From Erinaceus europaeus (lineage: Eukaryota; Chordata; Mammalia; Eulipotyphla; Erinaceidae): a stretch of DNA of 64,000 nucleotides. The stretch's first letter is position 1. Each line of letters begins with the position of its first letter. The translations under genes and the position numbers were made by a program. Below are positions 11,346 to 22,715 of this stretch, piece by piece. The notes under the pieces are model-generated. The model was not told the origin of the DNA, made no database searches, and saw only the letters and a list, made by a program, of their open reading frames with translations. Location: the NCBI RefSeq assembly GCF_950295315.1, contig NC_080177.1, positions 78,337,096-78,401,095 of the forward strand. The letters are read 5' to 3'.

Positions 11346-12911
11346 TTCACTGAGAGTGTTCCTGGGACTCTCTTGGCCTCTCCTTCTGCTTATCTGAGTT
11401 GAGTGCTCCTTTCTCCCTTCTGCTCTCTGCTTGATTGCCTGCCTGCCTGTCTGTCTAGAAATCTATTAGGAACTATCACTTGTTGAGCTTTGTCCATGGT
11501 TTCTGCCCCCACCACCCCCACATTTTTAATAATATCCCCACCCCCAGGCAGACTCCTAAACCCTCAGGTTCACTTTGTGTTGTCAGTGGCTCCTCAGAGC
11601 TCTCCTGCGATCTCGGCCCTTGAGCATTAATCAACAGAAAACCGAATCCATCATGGGAGATGCCACTGTTGAGGGGCCACTGGGGTCTCGCCACCCCCCC
11701 CCCCCATCATCTTATTCTATGAAGCAGGACTCAATTTCCCAGCAGCAGAAGCAGAGCCTCTATTTAAATCCCACTCACAAGGTCTGGGAGAGCCTCCTAT
11801 TTATAGTAAAATCCTTTTCATAATGATCTCATATACAGTACCAGGAAATTGCTCACGGCTGGGTCAGGCCAGAGGCCAAGATAGTCATGGTGTGAGCTTT
11901 ATTTAAAAAAAAAAAAAAAAAGCCATCACAAGCTTCTGGAATTCTCTGGAGATGTGTTTTCACAGAGTCTATGACAATAAACAGGATCACCTGGAATGGA
12001 TTATTATGGTAGGGACATTCATTCTAAGTTCAAAGGGAGTTTTGCTTTTATTAGGCCCATCTCAATAATGTTTGTCACATGGGCTTCCTTAATGACATAC
12101 TGGGTGAGTCAAGATGTCTCTGAGGAGACTGGTGAAATAGCTCATATGCAAGGCTATGACCAGAAATCGTCTGCCTTTGGACTTCCCGGGAGGCAGAGAA
12201 GCGAGATTGGAGGCAGAGCGTCTCCGGGGACTAGACAAAGCAGGGCAAATCCTTCTTCTCACACCTCACGTCTGCGGCCCAGAACCAGCACCTTAGGCTC
12301 TGTGGACTTGACTTAGCTCATGTACCCAGTGATCCCAACTTCAGATTTGGTTTTGGTTTTTTGAGAATCAACGAGATAATATATCTGATACACGTATGGG
12401 AAGAACCATCACTGTTTTGTCGTTTAATAATGTCTGTATCCTTTCTCCTCCTCATCCTCCTTCAACAGTGGGGCCAAGGCAAGAGACTGAGTGGGTAGGG
12501 GCAACCTAGTGTCTCTTTCTCAGGCGACCATAAGTGGAACACACTTGTCCTGTGTGTTCCTGAGTGATGATGCTTCACTTTCCCCAGGAGGGTCATTCCT
12601 TGAGCAACCTAAGACTCTCAGCCTCCTGACTTTTCTGTACTCAGGGAGCTAGACTTGGGACCAGGCCAGACAACCAAGCAACCCATCTGAACATAGGCTC
12701 TTCTCTCTGAGGACAAGGGAAACGAAGTAGGCAGTGAGTACTATTCACATAGCCCACTCTGCCCCAAGGAAAGCAAAGCTCTGTCCCTCTCCTCTCTCCC
12801 AGCTCCATTTCCCAGAAGCCCCCAGGGTGTGTGCATGTTGTGTGTATGTGGGGGGGGGGGGAAGCCACTGTATTTGTAGGCCTTTGTATAATTCTGGTCA
12901 GCTTCTATTTC

Positions 12912-13070
12912 TTTAAAATATATATATTTATTTTACTTCCATGAGAGAGAGACACAGAGAGAAAGACCAGAACATTGCTCAGCTCTGGCTTATGGTGGTG
13001 CTGGGGACTGAACCTGGGGCATGAAAGTTTTTTTGCAGAACCATTATGCTGTCTCCACAGCTCCTGACTG
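12912..13070 (-). mobile_element. SINE type C
   Basis: Antisense: (GA)-rich body, 'gctcagctctggcttatggt', 'gctggggactgaacctggg' and 'gcagaaccattatgctgtct'. Confidence 0.9.
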
Positions 13071-13338
13071 ACTTTTCTAAGCCATTCACCTCATGCATTG
13101 TTAACATTTTCTGTGTGTGGGACATAGGTATTTGGGCAGGGAGTTGGTTATGGACCCTGATCTGGAGGCATATGTGATTTATTATGGGAAGATGAGGCGA
13201 GTATACATATGTTTGCACAAGACAAAGGTCACCAGTGATGAAGTGATGTCAACAGAGTTCCCTTCCAAGGTCATGTATGGCAGGGGAATTGGGAGAGCTT
13301 CACTGATGAATTCTCACCCCCAAAACCAATCCTAGATG

Positions 13339-13341
<3 letters not shown>

Positions 13342-13403
<62 letters not shown>
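13342..13403. repeat. (TA)n microsatellite, about 62 bp
   Basis: Uninterrupted TA/AT repeat of about 31 units; likely unstable and length-variable. Confidence 0.98.
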
Positions 13404-13407
<4 letters not shown>

Positions 13408-13965
13408 ACCTGATAGAAAAGATGTTGATTAATCTACCAGTGCACCATTTCATCACACTGGAGAAACTCAAGGCCAGTATGGTGAGAAAAAGAGTAAAGG
13501 GTGATGTAAACATGTGTTTATCACTTGTTCCATATATAAAAACAGAGAAAGTGATGCACAAAGAATTCCGTTGGAAATGACCGTGATTGTCACCGTCACT
13601 TTCTGTGCTGAGCCATTGCTAGACCTCATATACAGTTCACTGTTCCTTGACCGGTCATGGGGCACATACCAGGGCCAACACCCTAGGCTGGAGCCTCTTC
13701 TCCGACACCATGGCCAGGCACTTCGTATGTATGGCCAACTACCAGTGCAGATCTATGTGGGACAGGTCCTGCTCTGACAGTTTCTCAGAAGCCCGCTTTA
13801 TCAGATCAATTCTGCTTCTTTAGTCTCTTTTCGGTAGGATTTCTCTTCACGGTCTCCATGATTCCACTAGACCACTTCTGAGATACCTACTGATTTCAGT
13901 ATTGGGGTTCCTGGCTCCATAGGGACGTTCTACTAATGATCTGATCTTGGTTAAGACTGTGAAGA

Positions 13966-14277
13966 ATGATCTAGGGGTTGGGGGGGGGCATGGGCAGGGG
14001 AGCACTCAGTTAAGTGCACATAGTACTAAGCTCAAGGACCCGAGCAAGGATCTGGGTTTGAGACCCCACTCCCTACCTGTGTGTGTGGGGGGGGAACGCT
14101 TCATGAGCTGTGAAGCAGGTCTGCAGGTGTCTATCTTTCTCTCTCCCTCTCTACTGGCTCATCTTCTTTCAATTCCTCTCTGTCCTATCCAATAAAACGC
14201 AAACAGTGGCCACCAGGAGCAGTCGGTTCATAGTGCTGGCACGGAGCCCTAGCAATGACCCTGGAGGCCAAAAAAAA
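13966..14277 (+). mobile_element. SINE, long form with distal module
   Basis: Sense. Head 'gagcactcagttaagtgcac', 'gtgaagcaggtctgcaggtg', then the distal module 'caccaggagcagtcggttca' to 'ccctggaggcc' and a short A run. Confidence 0.85.
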
Positions 14278-14662
14278 GTGATTTGGACATTCTTACACTC
14301 TATATTCCATTTCTTTATTCTCACAAAGCAAAAACAAAACATACTGGTGCAGAAAACTAGATTTGTTTGACTGATTTAGAGATTTTACAGAAATGAGAGG
14401 AAATCAGATATGCGAAGTCCCTAAGAGAGCAGGAGGTGTACAGATGAGACTGGGTCTCCTGCGAGTGTGAGTAGGATGATGTACTAGTGCACGTGGTTGC
14501 TGTCTGTGTAGGAAGCTACCTGGGTTGTGACTGTTACCTTGAGTTTTAAATGTAGCTAATGGTAACCATACAACATTGGTCTACTCTCTGCCCCTAGACT
14601 TATTATACTCCATTTCTTTTTGTTCAATTTTTGATGGATTTTCACAATCATTCTTTCTTCTT

Positions 14663-14880
14663 TTTAAAAATATTTTATTTATTTATTATTATTGGATAGA
14701 GACAGAGAGAAATTGAGAGAGGTGGGGGAGATAAAGAAGGAGAGAGACAGAGAGACACCTGCAGCCCTGATTCACCACTTGTGAAGCTTTCCCCCTGCAA
14801 GTGGGGACCATGGGCTTGAACCCATGTCTTTGTGCACTGTAATGTGTGCGCTAACCAGGTGCGGTACCGCCTGGCCCCAC
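14663..14880 (-). mobile_element. SINE type B
   Basis: Antisense: 'tttatttatttattattatt', 'ggatagagacagagagaaat', 'gcttgaacccatg', 'gcactgtaatgtgtgcgct' and 'cgcctggcccc'. Confidence 0.92.
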
Positions 14881-14914
14881 ATTTCTACTTGCTATTGATA
14901 TATATCAATTATAT

Positions 14915-15190
14915 ATTATTTATTTATTGGGGAATTAATGTTTTACATTTAACAGTAAATACAATAGTTTGTACATGCCTAACATTTCTTAGTTTTCCAC
15001 ATAACAATACAACCCCCACTAGGTCCTCTGTCATCCTTCTTGCACCTGTATGCTACCCTCTCCCCACCCCAGAGTCTTTTACTTTGGTGCAATGTACCAA
15101 CTCCAGTTCAGGTTCGACTTGTGTTTGCTCTTCTGATCTTGTTTTTCAACTTCTGCCTGAGAGTGATTTGCACAATAGTTTCTAAATAAA
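14915..15190 (-). mobile_element. L1 3'-end fragment
   Basis: 'ggggaattaatgttttacat', 'cagagtcttttactttggtg' and 'tctgatcttgtttttcaact': the antisense 3' end of the hedgehog-type L1, shared with 16108, 49710 and 60010. Confidence 0.75.
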
Positions 15191-16107
15191 CCCCAAGTTT
15201 ATTTGTTTCATAGATAGGCTGGGATTTTTCTCAAGTGAATTCTAAAAAATGCTTAAGATAGCACTTAAAGGAAGAAATCTAACAGGACTTCTGGACTGGG
15301 ACAGTGAGCATTCTATGTGTGGAGGAGACTTTTTGAGGACATACTGTTTTTTTGCAAAACCGTGCTTGGTGACATGCAGATGTCTGTAGCATGCAGAGAC
15401 TGACAGAGAAACCCACGCTCAACAAGCCACAGGGTGTGGCCAGCTCTGCTGTCTGCCCCAAACAGTTAACACTTTTCTTGCATAAAACACACATCTTCCC
15501 TCTCCCAAGATGAAAATCAATGGCTTAAGAACTGATTAGACAATCCAAATAGCAACTGATAAATGCATTAACCCTCTGTAATGTAATTCTGCAAGCTTTT
15601 GTCTCCTGCCTTTCCCAGGTAAGTTTTTCTATTCCTGGAGGCAAAGCAGAGGCAAGGAGGAAGTGAAGGCCAAGGGAATCACATTAAAGTGGGTGAATCC
15701 GTTTATCACTTACTGTCTGGATGGTATTTGCGCTCACAGGATCTGCTTCCTTTTACAGATTTGTACCCTACGGGACCCTGATTAATGTTAGCCAGTGAAT
15801 AATGAAAGATAGCAGGAGACATTAGGTATAGTAAGGAGAAAGATGCCCCAGTGGTTTTGGCTGGCCCCCTAAACCTTCCTTCTTTTTGAGTTGCATGTAA
15901 GAAATGTTAATCTGACAAAAGGAATGTCCACAATAGGGACAGAAAAGCAGAGGAAAGCTGAGGCCTTTCTCGCTATGCAAAGAACCTGTTGAAAGCCTTT
16001 CAGTGACAAATTACAGAGGATTTCATTACTCAGGACCTGTGCTGAGTACACATGTATGTGCTCTTCTCACAAGGTGTTGTCTTCAAGATCATGTTCAAAG
16101 ATTTGTT

Positions 16108-16405
16108 TCATTGGGGGGAACCCATGGTTTACAGTCAAATGCAGTAGTTGGTACATGTAGCACACTTCTCAGTTTTCTGCATAGCATTCTAACTCTCCAC
16201 CTAGGTCCTCCTCCATCCGCCATCATGTTCCAGGACCTGAACCTTCCTCCCCACCCCTAGCTCAGTCTAAGTTCTGCTTTGTGTTTTCCCTTCTGTTCTT
16301 ATTTTTCAATTTCTGTCTGTGATTGAGATCATCCCACATTCATCCTTCTCTATCTGGCTGATTTCACTTAACATGAAACCTTCAAGTTCCATCTAAGATG
16401 AGGTG
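16108..16405 (-). mobile_element. L1 3'-end fragment
   Basis: 'gttccaggacctgaaccttc', 'ttctgttcttatttttcaat', 'gagatcatcccacattcatc' and 'gatttcacttaacatgaaac'. The last words are the antisense of the widespread L1 end 'gttaagtgaaataag...'. Confidence 0.8.
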
Positions 16406-17154
16406 AGATTTTTTTTTTTTTCCTTTTTCTCTTTCCCGTTTCCTTTCAGCACGAGTGGTTTATGTAGGTATTACGTTTTAAGACACATCAACTGACCATT
16501 GATCTCTAGCATAAAGCTGAGTTAAGGAAGCATTTCTGATTCCAGCATTTGGGATCCACCGACTAATGAGTTCAGAGAGGTTTTCATGAGTTTGGACTTC
16601 AGGAAGCTGAGGCTGAGCAGAGGCAGATGCCTGTGCTCCTGTGGCAAGAAGTGTCTCAGAATTCCCAAGAGTGTTTCCAGCGTCCTTCCTCTCAGTGCTT
16701 CTTTTATTTTCCTTTTCAGGGCAAGGTCCTGACACTAGTCCTTCTCTTACCCTCTGCTCATGCCACTATCTATGGGTGTGACCTACCCTGGGAGATCTTT
16801 GTCCAGAACTGAGAGAAGTCCACCGACTCGTAGGCTTTCTGGATGCTTTGCTTATTTTGAGATGTCATTAGAGTGATCACAGTCACTTCTGTAACCACAC
16901 AAACCTGGGAAACTTTGTGAGAATCAAACTAAATGTGAAGTGACTTGCAAGACACTAGTACTGTTGAACTGAGAAGGATCAGAAAGAAAACTGAGCCTAG
17001 TTTAACCTCTTGGTTGCATCCAAACCTCCGATATTCAACTTCATTTCATTTTTTTTTTTTCTAGAGCAAATTCTGCCACTTTGTGGAAAAAAAAGGAGCC
17101 AGTAGAAAACCACTTCAGATGAAAATTGGATTTATTTCTTGAATGTTTCCACAG

Positions 17155-17283
17155 CCCAGAAAGGACCGGATGGGACAGTCATTCCTAACAACTACTGTGA
17201 CTTCTGCTTGGGAGGCTCTAACATGAACAAGAAGAGTGGGCGACCTGAGGAGCTGGTGTCCTGTGCAGACTGTGGACGCTCTG
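17155..17283 (+). CDS. DPF3: DPF3 coding exon, N-terminal half of PHD finger 1 (shared by DPF3a and DPF3b)
   Basis: DPF3/BAF45c is a BAF (SWI/SNF) subunit that acts in the nucleus. Reading from 17160, the exon starts [20 protein letters not shown] and ends CADCGRS plus one base. I recognise this as the DPF3 linker and PHD1 start, with [11 protein letters not shown] (DPF2 has INKKTGQPEEL). The four cysteines at 17196, 17205, 17262 and 17271 form two C-x2-C zinc knuckles, i.e. the first half of a Cys4-His-Cys3 PHD. The acceptor is CCACAG (17149-17154) after a T-rich tract and the donor is gtgagtg (17284). I chose 17155 because it adds CCCAG, giving the Pro-Gln I recall before KGPDG in human DPF3. 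It also makes a 129-bp phase 1-1 exon. A second AG at 17158-17159 is possible but would need a different incoming phase. Identity is very likely; the start is somewhat less certain. Confidence 0.95.
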
Positions 17284-19414
17284 GTGAGTGTGGTCCCTAC
17301 CTGCCCATGTGCCTGTAGGCCAGGACCTTCTCCACCTACATCCTGTTGCCATCTTGTGGGTGGTGGGACTCCGGGGATGCAGTGGTGAAGTGGTGGTGGT
17401 AGTGAGATGGGATGGAGAGAGGTTTTCAAGTCATTTTGATCTTTTTTTTTTTTTTTTTTCTGCTTTTAGTCTTAAGAATCAAAGGCTATGTCATGGGATC
17501 CAAGGGAAAGGGAAAGGGAAAGGGGAAGTTGCAAGTTGAGTCTGGCCTTTCTAGGAGGTGGCTTTTTCTTTGTGTGTGTTGTTGTGGGTGACAGTGAGGC
17601 AGTGTAGTGATACGTGAGGACACATGCAATGTACTTCTTTGTACAGGGTGATGTGCTTGGGGAAAAAGAGATGCATTTGTCCTATGGAAATGCCTGGGGG
17701 AAAACTGGAAAGAGATATGACTGTTGGGAGAATTGCGGGATAATTCTCGGAATCCTAAAGTTCTGGAATCCTGGCCAGCTACAAACCTACCACCTCCAAG
17801 AGTCACTCATCCCATTTTCTCAGACTGAAGAGACTCTGACAGGTCAGAGAGGCAGAAGGACAGGCATTGCTAGGGGATAACCTAGAGTTGGCCTGGTATG
17901 CTTTGAAATTCTTTAACTTATCCAGAGATGAGAACAGCAACAACAAAATTCCTTGGGTCTTGCTCTTTTCACTCTGAAGATGAATTCAGGTCTTCAAGTT
18001 TTGTTCAAACTATCTTGTTTTTCAATTCTATCCAAAACATCATTTTTGGTCAGCTTGATTGATAAGTATTACCTATTTCTGATGCTGTTTTAGATCATAA
18101 CTGGGGCAAAGTGTAAGGCACGGAGGAGAGACGGTTTCAGACTCACAGTTAGCACCATCAACCAGTGACTACTGGGTGAAATCCAACTCAACTGGATGGT
18201 TGGTTACAACAGCAAGGAGTCCTTGATGCTGCTGCCTCCTTTCTACCAAGTGTCATTTCCGGTCCTTGTCCCAAGATAAGGACTATAATGACTACATCCT
18301 GGTTTATTGTAGCAGTTGAGTTCTTCCCTGGCACTGTCCATACACATTAGCATTATTCCTTTGTATATTCCATGCTTGGATGGTCTAGAGTTCAACAGTG
18401 ACCTGAGTAGCAACTCTGAAATTGGAATAGGGCTGTGTTTTCCATTCCACACATCTCTCACCATTCATCTTCCAAGGATTCTGACAGGGCGGCCCATCTG
18501 GGGCATCCTGTCTCTTCATTTCCTTTGTGAACGTGATGACCTTAACACTGAACTTTTTACTGGTGCCATCTTAGAAGAGAGAGAACACATATGACCATAG
18601 ACTCTGGGCTTTAGATACTTTAAAAATGAAGCCAATGAAATTCAGGTCAGTGTGGTTTGAGAGTCAGTGGCCAGATAAAATCTCCTGTCAGAAAAAGTCG
18701 TTTGGCAGAGTGATGCTTAGGCAGAATGGTATGGACCGCTGTTAGGGATTTAGAAAACGTAGCTAGCTTCAGGAGTCCCACTGACAATGGTGGGCCTCTC
18801 CTTATTTCCCTACGAGAGATATGGGGTCCTTGGGGGACTAAATGTGGGTAGTTGCTTTTTTCTACCCAAAATTTCTCTTAGAGCCTTTGCTCAGCTTTTT
18901 CTTCCTAGGATTTGTGTGTGCTGTTGACTCAGAAGACCACTTTATACCAGTTTAGACCTTCTCATTGTGTTTGTAAAGGACAGTTTCTGGTGGATAACTC
19001 AGTTACAGTCTGACTGTTCTTGGCTGTCAATAACTTGGGAGTAAGCAGGTGACACTGGCCCATGGGATATGCTTGTTAGGACAAATGGGCAAATACTTCT
19101 CTGGAGCATCCATGAAGCAGGTCCAAGGAGAAGTGTGGAGCTCAAGAAAGTTGCCTTTCCCTCCCCTCTACCCTCCCACCTCTGCTCCGGGCAGAAATTG
19201 AGCTTTCTGAAGCTGGCACTGGAGGTGGTAACTCTTGACTGCATTTGGGGTAGTTTTGTGACCCACTTGAACTATGAAAAGTTTAAACCTGAGCTTTACA
19301 TTTTTTTAGGATATTGTGTTTTATTAAGATTTGACTCCTGTCTTCCCATTTGCTCTGGGTTAGATTTAACAATTCTGAAGTTTCTGATCCAGGTGTATTT
19401 AGTGACTGATAACT

Positions 19415-19463
<49 letters not shown>

Positions 19464-20150
19464 GGGTTCTAGTCATAGCCATTTCCTCTAGTGGTTAAAG
19501 AAAATAAAACTCTTTTATTATCTGTCATTTATCAGACTTTCCAACTTCTTTTCGCTTTCAGTGCAAGTGACCTACATGTTGTCAGGACAGAATTGAAATG
19601 GTACTGAAAGAATGGGATTAGAAATGGGTAAAAATAAAAAACAAAATGGAAGGAGGCTTAACCACCTTGAATGGGCTATCTGACAGTAATACCTTTGTAA
19701 AGCTGACTGTCAAAGTGAAGGACAAACATTGTTCAAAGAAACACCGACTGCAAACACCACAGACATACCAACCAGGCTTAAAAACCGCCAAGGAAACTCA
19801 TTGTCTGGTGTTGGGGGCAGGGGTCTGGGGAGGTCGGGGGAGCTTGCATGTGGATGCGTGCGTCAGGAAAGGAGACAGGTGAGGTGGGACCCCTCTGTTA
19901 GAGCTGTGGACACGTATCTTCTGCTAGGGATGGCACCTCTTCAGCTAGGGAGGAGTCTTTTCCCCTGGAAACGTTTGCCTTGTACAGCTATTCCCCACCC
20001 ATGTGGCCAGGTGATGCTCCCAGTTAATCCCTTCCCGTGTGGAATGGTGTATGAGCTTGTTATTAACACTGTAGTCTTGTAGTAATAAGAATATTAATAA
20101 TGCTGTCTGTTGCTTGACCCATGTGCTGATATATTCATCATACATGTCAG
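17284..20150 (+). other. DPF3: DPF3 intron between the PHD1 exon and the DPF3a exon
   Basis: The intron begins with a consensus gtgagtg donor and ends with CAG at 20148-20150. It holds a poly-T run (about 17443-17459), a short GGGAAA repeat (17502-17525) and a GT microsatellite (19417-19460). I recognise no SINE or L1 copy in its 2.9 kb, which is unusual for this window. Confidence 0.88.
19417..19460. repeat. (GT)n microsatellite
   Basis: About 22 GT units in the intron 690 bp upstream of the DPF3a acceptor. Confidence 0.97.
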
Positions 20151-20350
20151 CTCATTTGGGAGGAGAAGGCAGGAAGGAGAAGGCAGCAGCTGCAGCACGC
20201 ACCACGGAGGACTTATTCGGTTCCACGTCAGAAAGTGACTCCTCAACTTTCCACGGCTTTGATGAGGACGATTTGGAAGAGCCTCGCTCCTGCCGAGGAC
20301 GCCGCAGTGGCCGGGGTTCGCCCACAGCAGATAAAAAGGGCAGTTGCTAA
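20151..20350 (+). CDS. DPF3: DPF3 alternative last coding exon, DPF3a-specific C-terminus
   Basis: The final G of the 17155 exon joins CT here to make Ala. The exon then reads HLGGEGRKEK, an alanine run, TTEDLFGSTSESDSSTFHGF, DEDDLEEP, SCRGRRSGRGSPTADKKGSC and TAA at 20348-20350. This is the DPF3a tail: 66 residues that replace the rest of PHD1 and all of PHD2. The protein therefore keeps only the first two zinc knuckles and cannot form the double-PHD acetyl-lysine reader. The tail is Ser/Asp/Glu-rich then Arg-rich and looks disordered. The Ser codon at 20318-20320 matches the position of human Ser348, reported as a CK2 target that releases HEY repressors in heart muscle (from memory). The acceptor (20149-20150) has a weak pyrimidine tract, fitting an optional exon. 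Phase 1 matches the upstream donor. Recognition is firm. Confidence 0.96.
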
Positions 20351-20799
20351 ACTCACGGACTAGACTCCCTGGGCATTTACCCATCACCCTCTGACTTTGG
20401 TCGTTGTTCTGGTTCTGATACATATATTTTTTAATAAGAGACGACGTTAGGTTTTCCCTTTCTCCTTGCTTTTCCCTGTGTGCCCCCCCCCTTTGAGTCT
20501 GTACAACAGAAGCACAAACTACTGAAGCAAAGCAAAATAGAACAACAGAGCAGAGTAGCAGTCCGACGTGACGGCATTGTGATGCATTATTTATTTTCCA
20601 TAGAGATGGGGAGTTGGGTGGCTGATCTCTTTTTCTGTCGGGGTGGGGTGGGTTGGTGGGAGGGGGGGTCTTTTTGACATGAGCAGAGTTGATTTCCTCA
20701 ATTTTCATATTTATTGGTAAAATGAAGAGAAGAGGAGGAATGCCGGGAGTGGACACTAGGGACTGTTATTTATATCTACTAGTTATTGTTAGAAATGGA

Positions 20800-20880
20800 C
20801 TCTCTTCTCTTTCTCTTCTTTCTCTTTCTCTTTTTCTTTCTCTTTCTCTTCCTCTTCTCTTTCTCTTCTCTTCTTTTCTA
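20800..20880. repeat. CTTT/CTTCT-rich low-complexity tract
   Basis: Pyrimidine-only tract on the + strand within the presumed DPF3a 3' UTR. Confidence 0.9.
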
Positions 20881-21519
20881 TTTATTTGAGAGGAGGGAAA
20901 TCAAGGAAATTACAGGGGTAGCCTGTTTGAAAGAAAGCCGCTGGAGGGGGTGGGGGGAAGATTGACTGAAGGAGAACTAGGCAGGAGGATCTCTTCAGTG
21001 GGAGATGACTGCACTGTCCGTCCCCCACCGAGTGCGTGGCTCCCCACGGCAGCCCCCCTCCCATTTCTCCTGCCTGACATTTCTATCTTCCTCTCTGCCT
21101 GTGTGAGAAAGTGTCAGCAGTTCCTGAGAAGTCCAGGAGGCTGTTCCCGGCTTCCCTCCAGCACCTGGGCCCGACCAGCCTTGCCTCCTGGGCCCCTCCT
21201 CCTCAGCATGGCCGCTGCCATTTTTTTTATTATTTTATTTTTATTTTTTGTCCTTGTTGGCTTTTTCCTTACTTTCCTCTTCACGAAGAGCAATGTCCAA
21301 ATGCCGGAATGGAATAGAAACAGAAAGGCATGGACTCATCAGGGACTGGACAGCCTGCTACCACAGTCTCAGAAGAAAGCAGGACGCCTCATCGTGTACC
21401 TACCTCCCTTCCCCTCACCCCTGTTAAAAACCTAGACTCCTGTTGGATGTTCAAGTGCTTCTATTCTGTTACGGTGTCCGCCTGGCACTTTGTTTTATTT
21501 TTCCAATAGCACCTCCTGA

Positions 21520-21525
21520 AATAAA
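21520..21525 (+). promoter_or_regulatory. Candidate poly(A) signal for DPF3a
   Basis: AATAAA lies 1.17 kb after the DPF3a stop in repeat-free sequence. No strong downstream GT element is visible, so use of this signal is uncertain. Confidence 0.4.
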
Positions 21526-22107
21526 CCAAAGCCACCCTTGTTCAAAGGCCCCGAGGGTAACGGAGAAGACCACCAACCTCGCTGGCAGTCGCTCGAGAGC
21601 ACAGATGCATGGTCCTCCACAAAAGGTACGTCTTGGCCAGCCTGATGTTCCACAGGGCCAAACCATCCTCGTTGATTTGTATTGATTTCTGTTTCCTTTC
21701 CTCTCTTTCCATACCCCCCCCCCCACCTTCCAGCTTGTTTTTTGTTTCTTTGACATTGGACCCCCCTTTCATGTGGGCTCCTAGTGTGTCTCCTCGGGAA
21801 CCAAGGCTTATATGGACCATGGCAGGGTCGTTGTGTGGAGAACGCAGGGTAGGCTTCTGGCTTCACCTGCAGGAGACGCCGGCTGGGGAAGCACTTGGCT
21901 AGCTCCATCTCCCTTGGCCGCATGTGCAAGTGGAGTCTGGGAATCTGAGGTGGGAGTTGGCAGTGCATGGGCAGAAGGACTGAGTGTGACCACAGAAGGA
22001 CTATGGATGCAGGGCAGTGCCTGTTTGCCAGCCCGGGGCCTGGGTCTAAATTTAAGAGCTCAGATAGGCACAGCCCTCAAGTCTCCTTTGTTTGTAGTTT
22101 TTTTTTT

Positions 22108-22266
22108 TTAATTTTTTAAAGATTTTTATTTATTTATTTATGAGAAAGATAAGAGGAGAGAGAAAGAACCAGACATCACTCTGGCACATGTGCTGCTGGG
22201 GATCGAACTCGGGACCTCATGCTTGAGAGTCCAGTGCTTTATCCACTGCGCCACCTCCCGGGCCAC
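22108..22266 (-). mobile_element. SINE type D, full tRNA head
   Basis: Antisense. T-rich start, 'catcactctggcacatgtgc', 'gctggggatcgaactcggga', 'ctttatccactgcgccacct'. Read on the - strand the head is 'ggtggcgcagtggataaagc' with B box 'gagttcgatcccc'. Confidence 0.9.
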
Positions 22267-22465
22267 CTAATCTCCATCTCTTTACTTCACCTGTTCTGTG
22301 ACTTTGACTCGGACACTGAAGTCATAACATAAGAGTTGTTCTCATTGATAAAATGTGAGCTTCTGTATTAATACAAATATGTCCAACCCATCAATACTGA
22401 CATTTGGAATCTGTTAGTAGCTGGTAGACTTGAAGTTCCTAATGGCAGGTTGCCTTTGAATCAGA

Positions 22466-22509
22466 AATAATGATAATGATGATGATAATAATAATAATAA
22501 TAATAATAA
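22466..22509. repeat. (ATG/ATA)n low-complexity tract
   Basis: AATAATG/ATGATA units passing into a clean (AAT)n run. Confidence 0.9.
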
Positions 22510-22650
22510 AAGCCACAAAGCTAAATGATAAAGAACAGCCTAAGTTCAGAGTCTAGCTCAGGGATCCGGGGTGAGGAGAAATCAAGAAGGAAGAACAAAG
22601 CCAACTTCCAAACTAAGTTTTTTCCGAGGATGCAGATAGTTTATCTATTT

Positions 22651-22651
22651 C

Positions 22652-22706
<55 letters not shown>

Positions 22707-22715
22707 TTTTTTTTT
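22651..22715. repeat. (CTTT)n microsatellite
   Basis: About 13 CTTT units, then a run of T that joins the T-rich start of the antisense SINE at 22716. Confidence 0.97.

Larger units (their letters stand above)
1..17154 (+). other. DPF3: DPF3 intron (partial), upstream of the PHD1 exon
   Basis: No exon with DPF3 homology was recognised here; the upstream exon encoding the C2H2 finger and acidic linker was looked for and not seen. The repeats listed separately fill roughly a third. Stretches where I see nothing annotatable are 1-1380 (GC-rich), 1540-1855, 2915-3390, 3910-5180, 5350-5700, 6565-7670, 8125-8530, 9110-10690 (GC-rich), 11350-12910, 13410-13965, 14280-14660, 15190-16100 and 16410-17150. 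Confidence 0.85.
20351..21525 (+). other. DPF3: Probable 3' UTR of DPF3a
   Basis: About 1.2 kb after the DPF3a stop holds no SINE or L1 copy, in contrast to the repeat-dense introns. It contains T-rich and CTTT-rich stretches (20800-20880, 21222-21260). The first canonical AATAAA I see is at 21520-21525. The real 3' end is not fixed: the signal lacks an obvious GT-rich element just after it, and the UTR may extend to about 22.1 kb, where the next SINE begins. Confidence 0.65.

Noticed and set aside
20094..20756. 220-codon open frame antisense to the DPF3a exon
   Set aside because: It is a shadow of the coding exon and its UTR on the opposite strand, with no recognised domain.
20950..21435. 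161-codon open frame after the DPF3a stop
   Set aside because: Lies in the presumed 3' UTR. The product is a low-complexity, Leu/Phe-rich chance frame driven by T-rich DNA.
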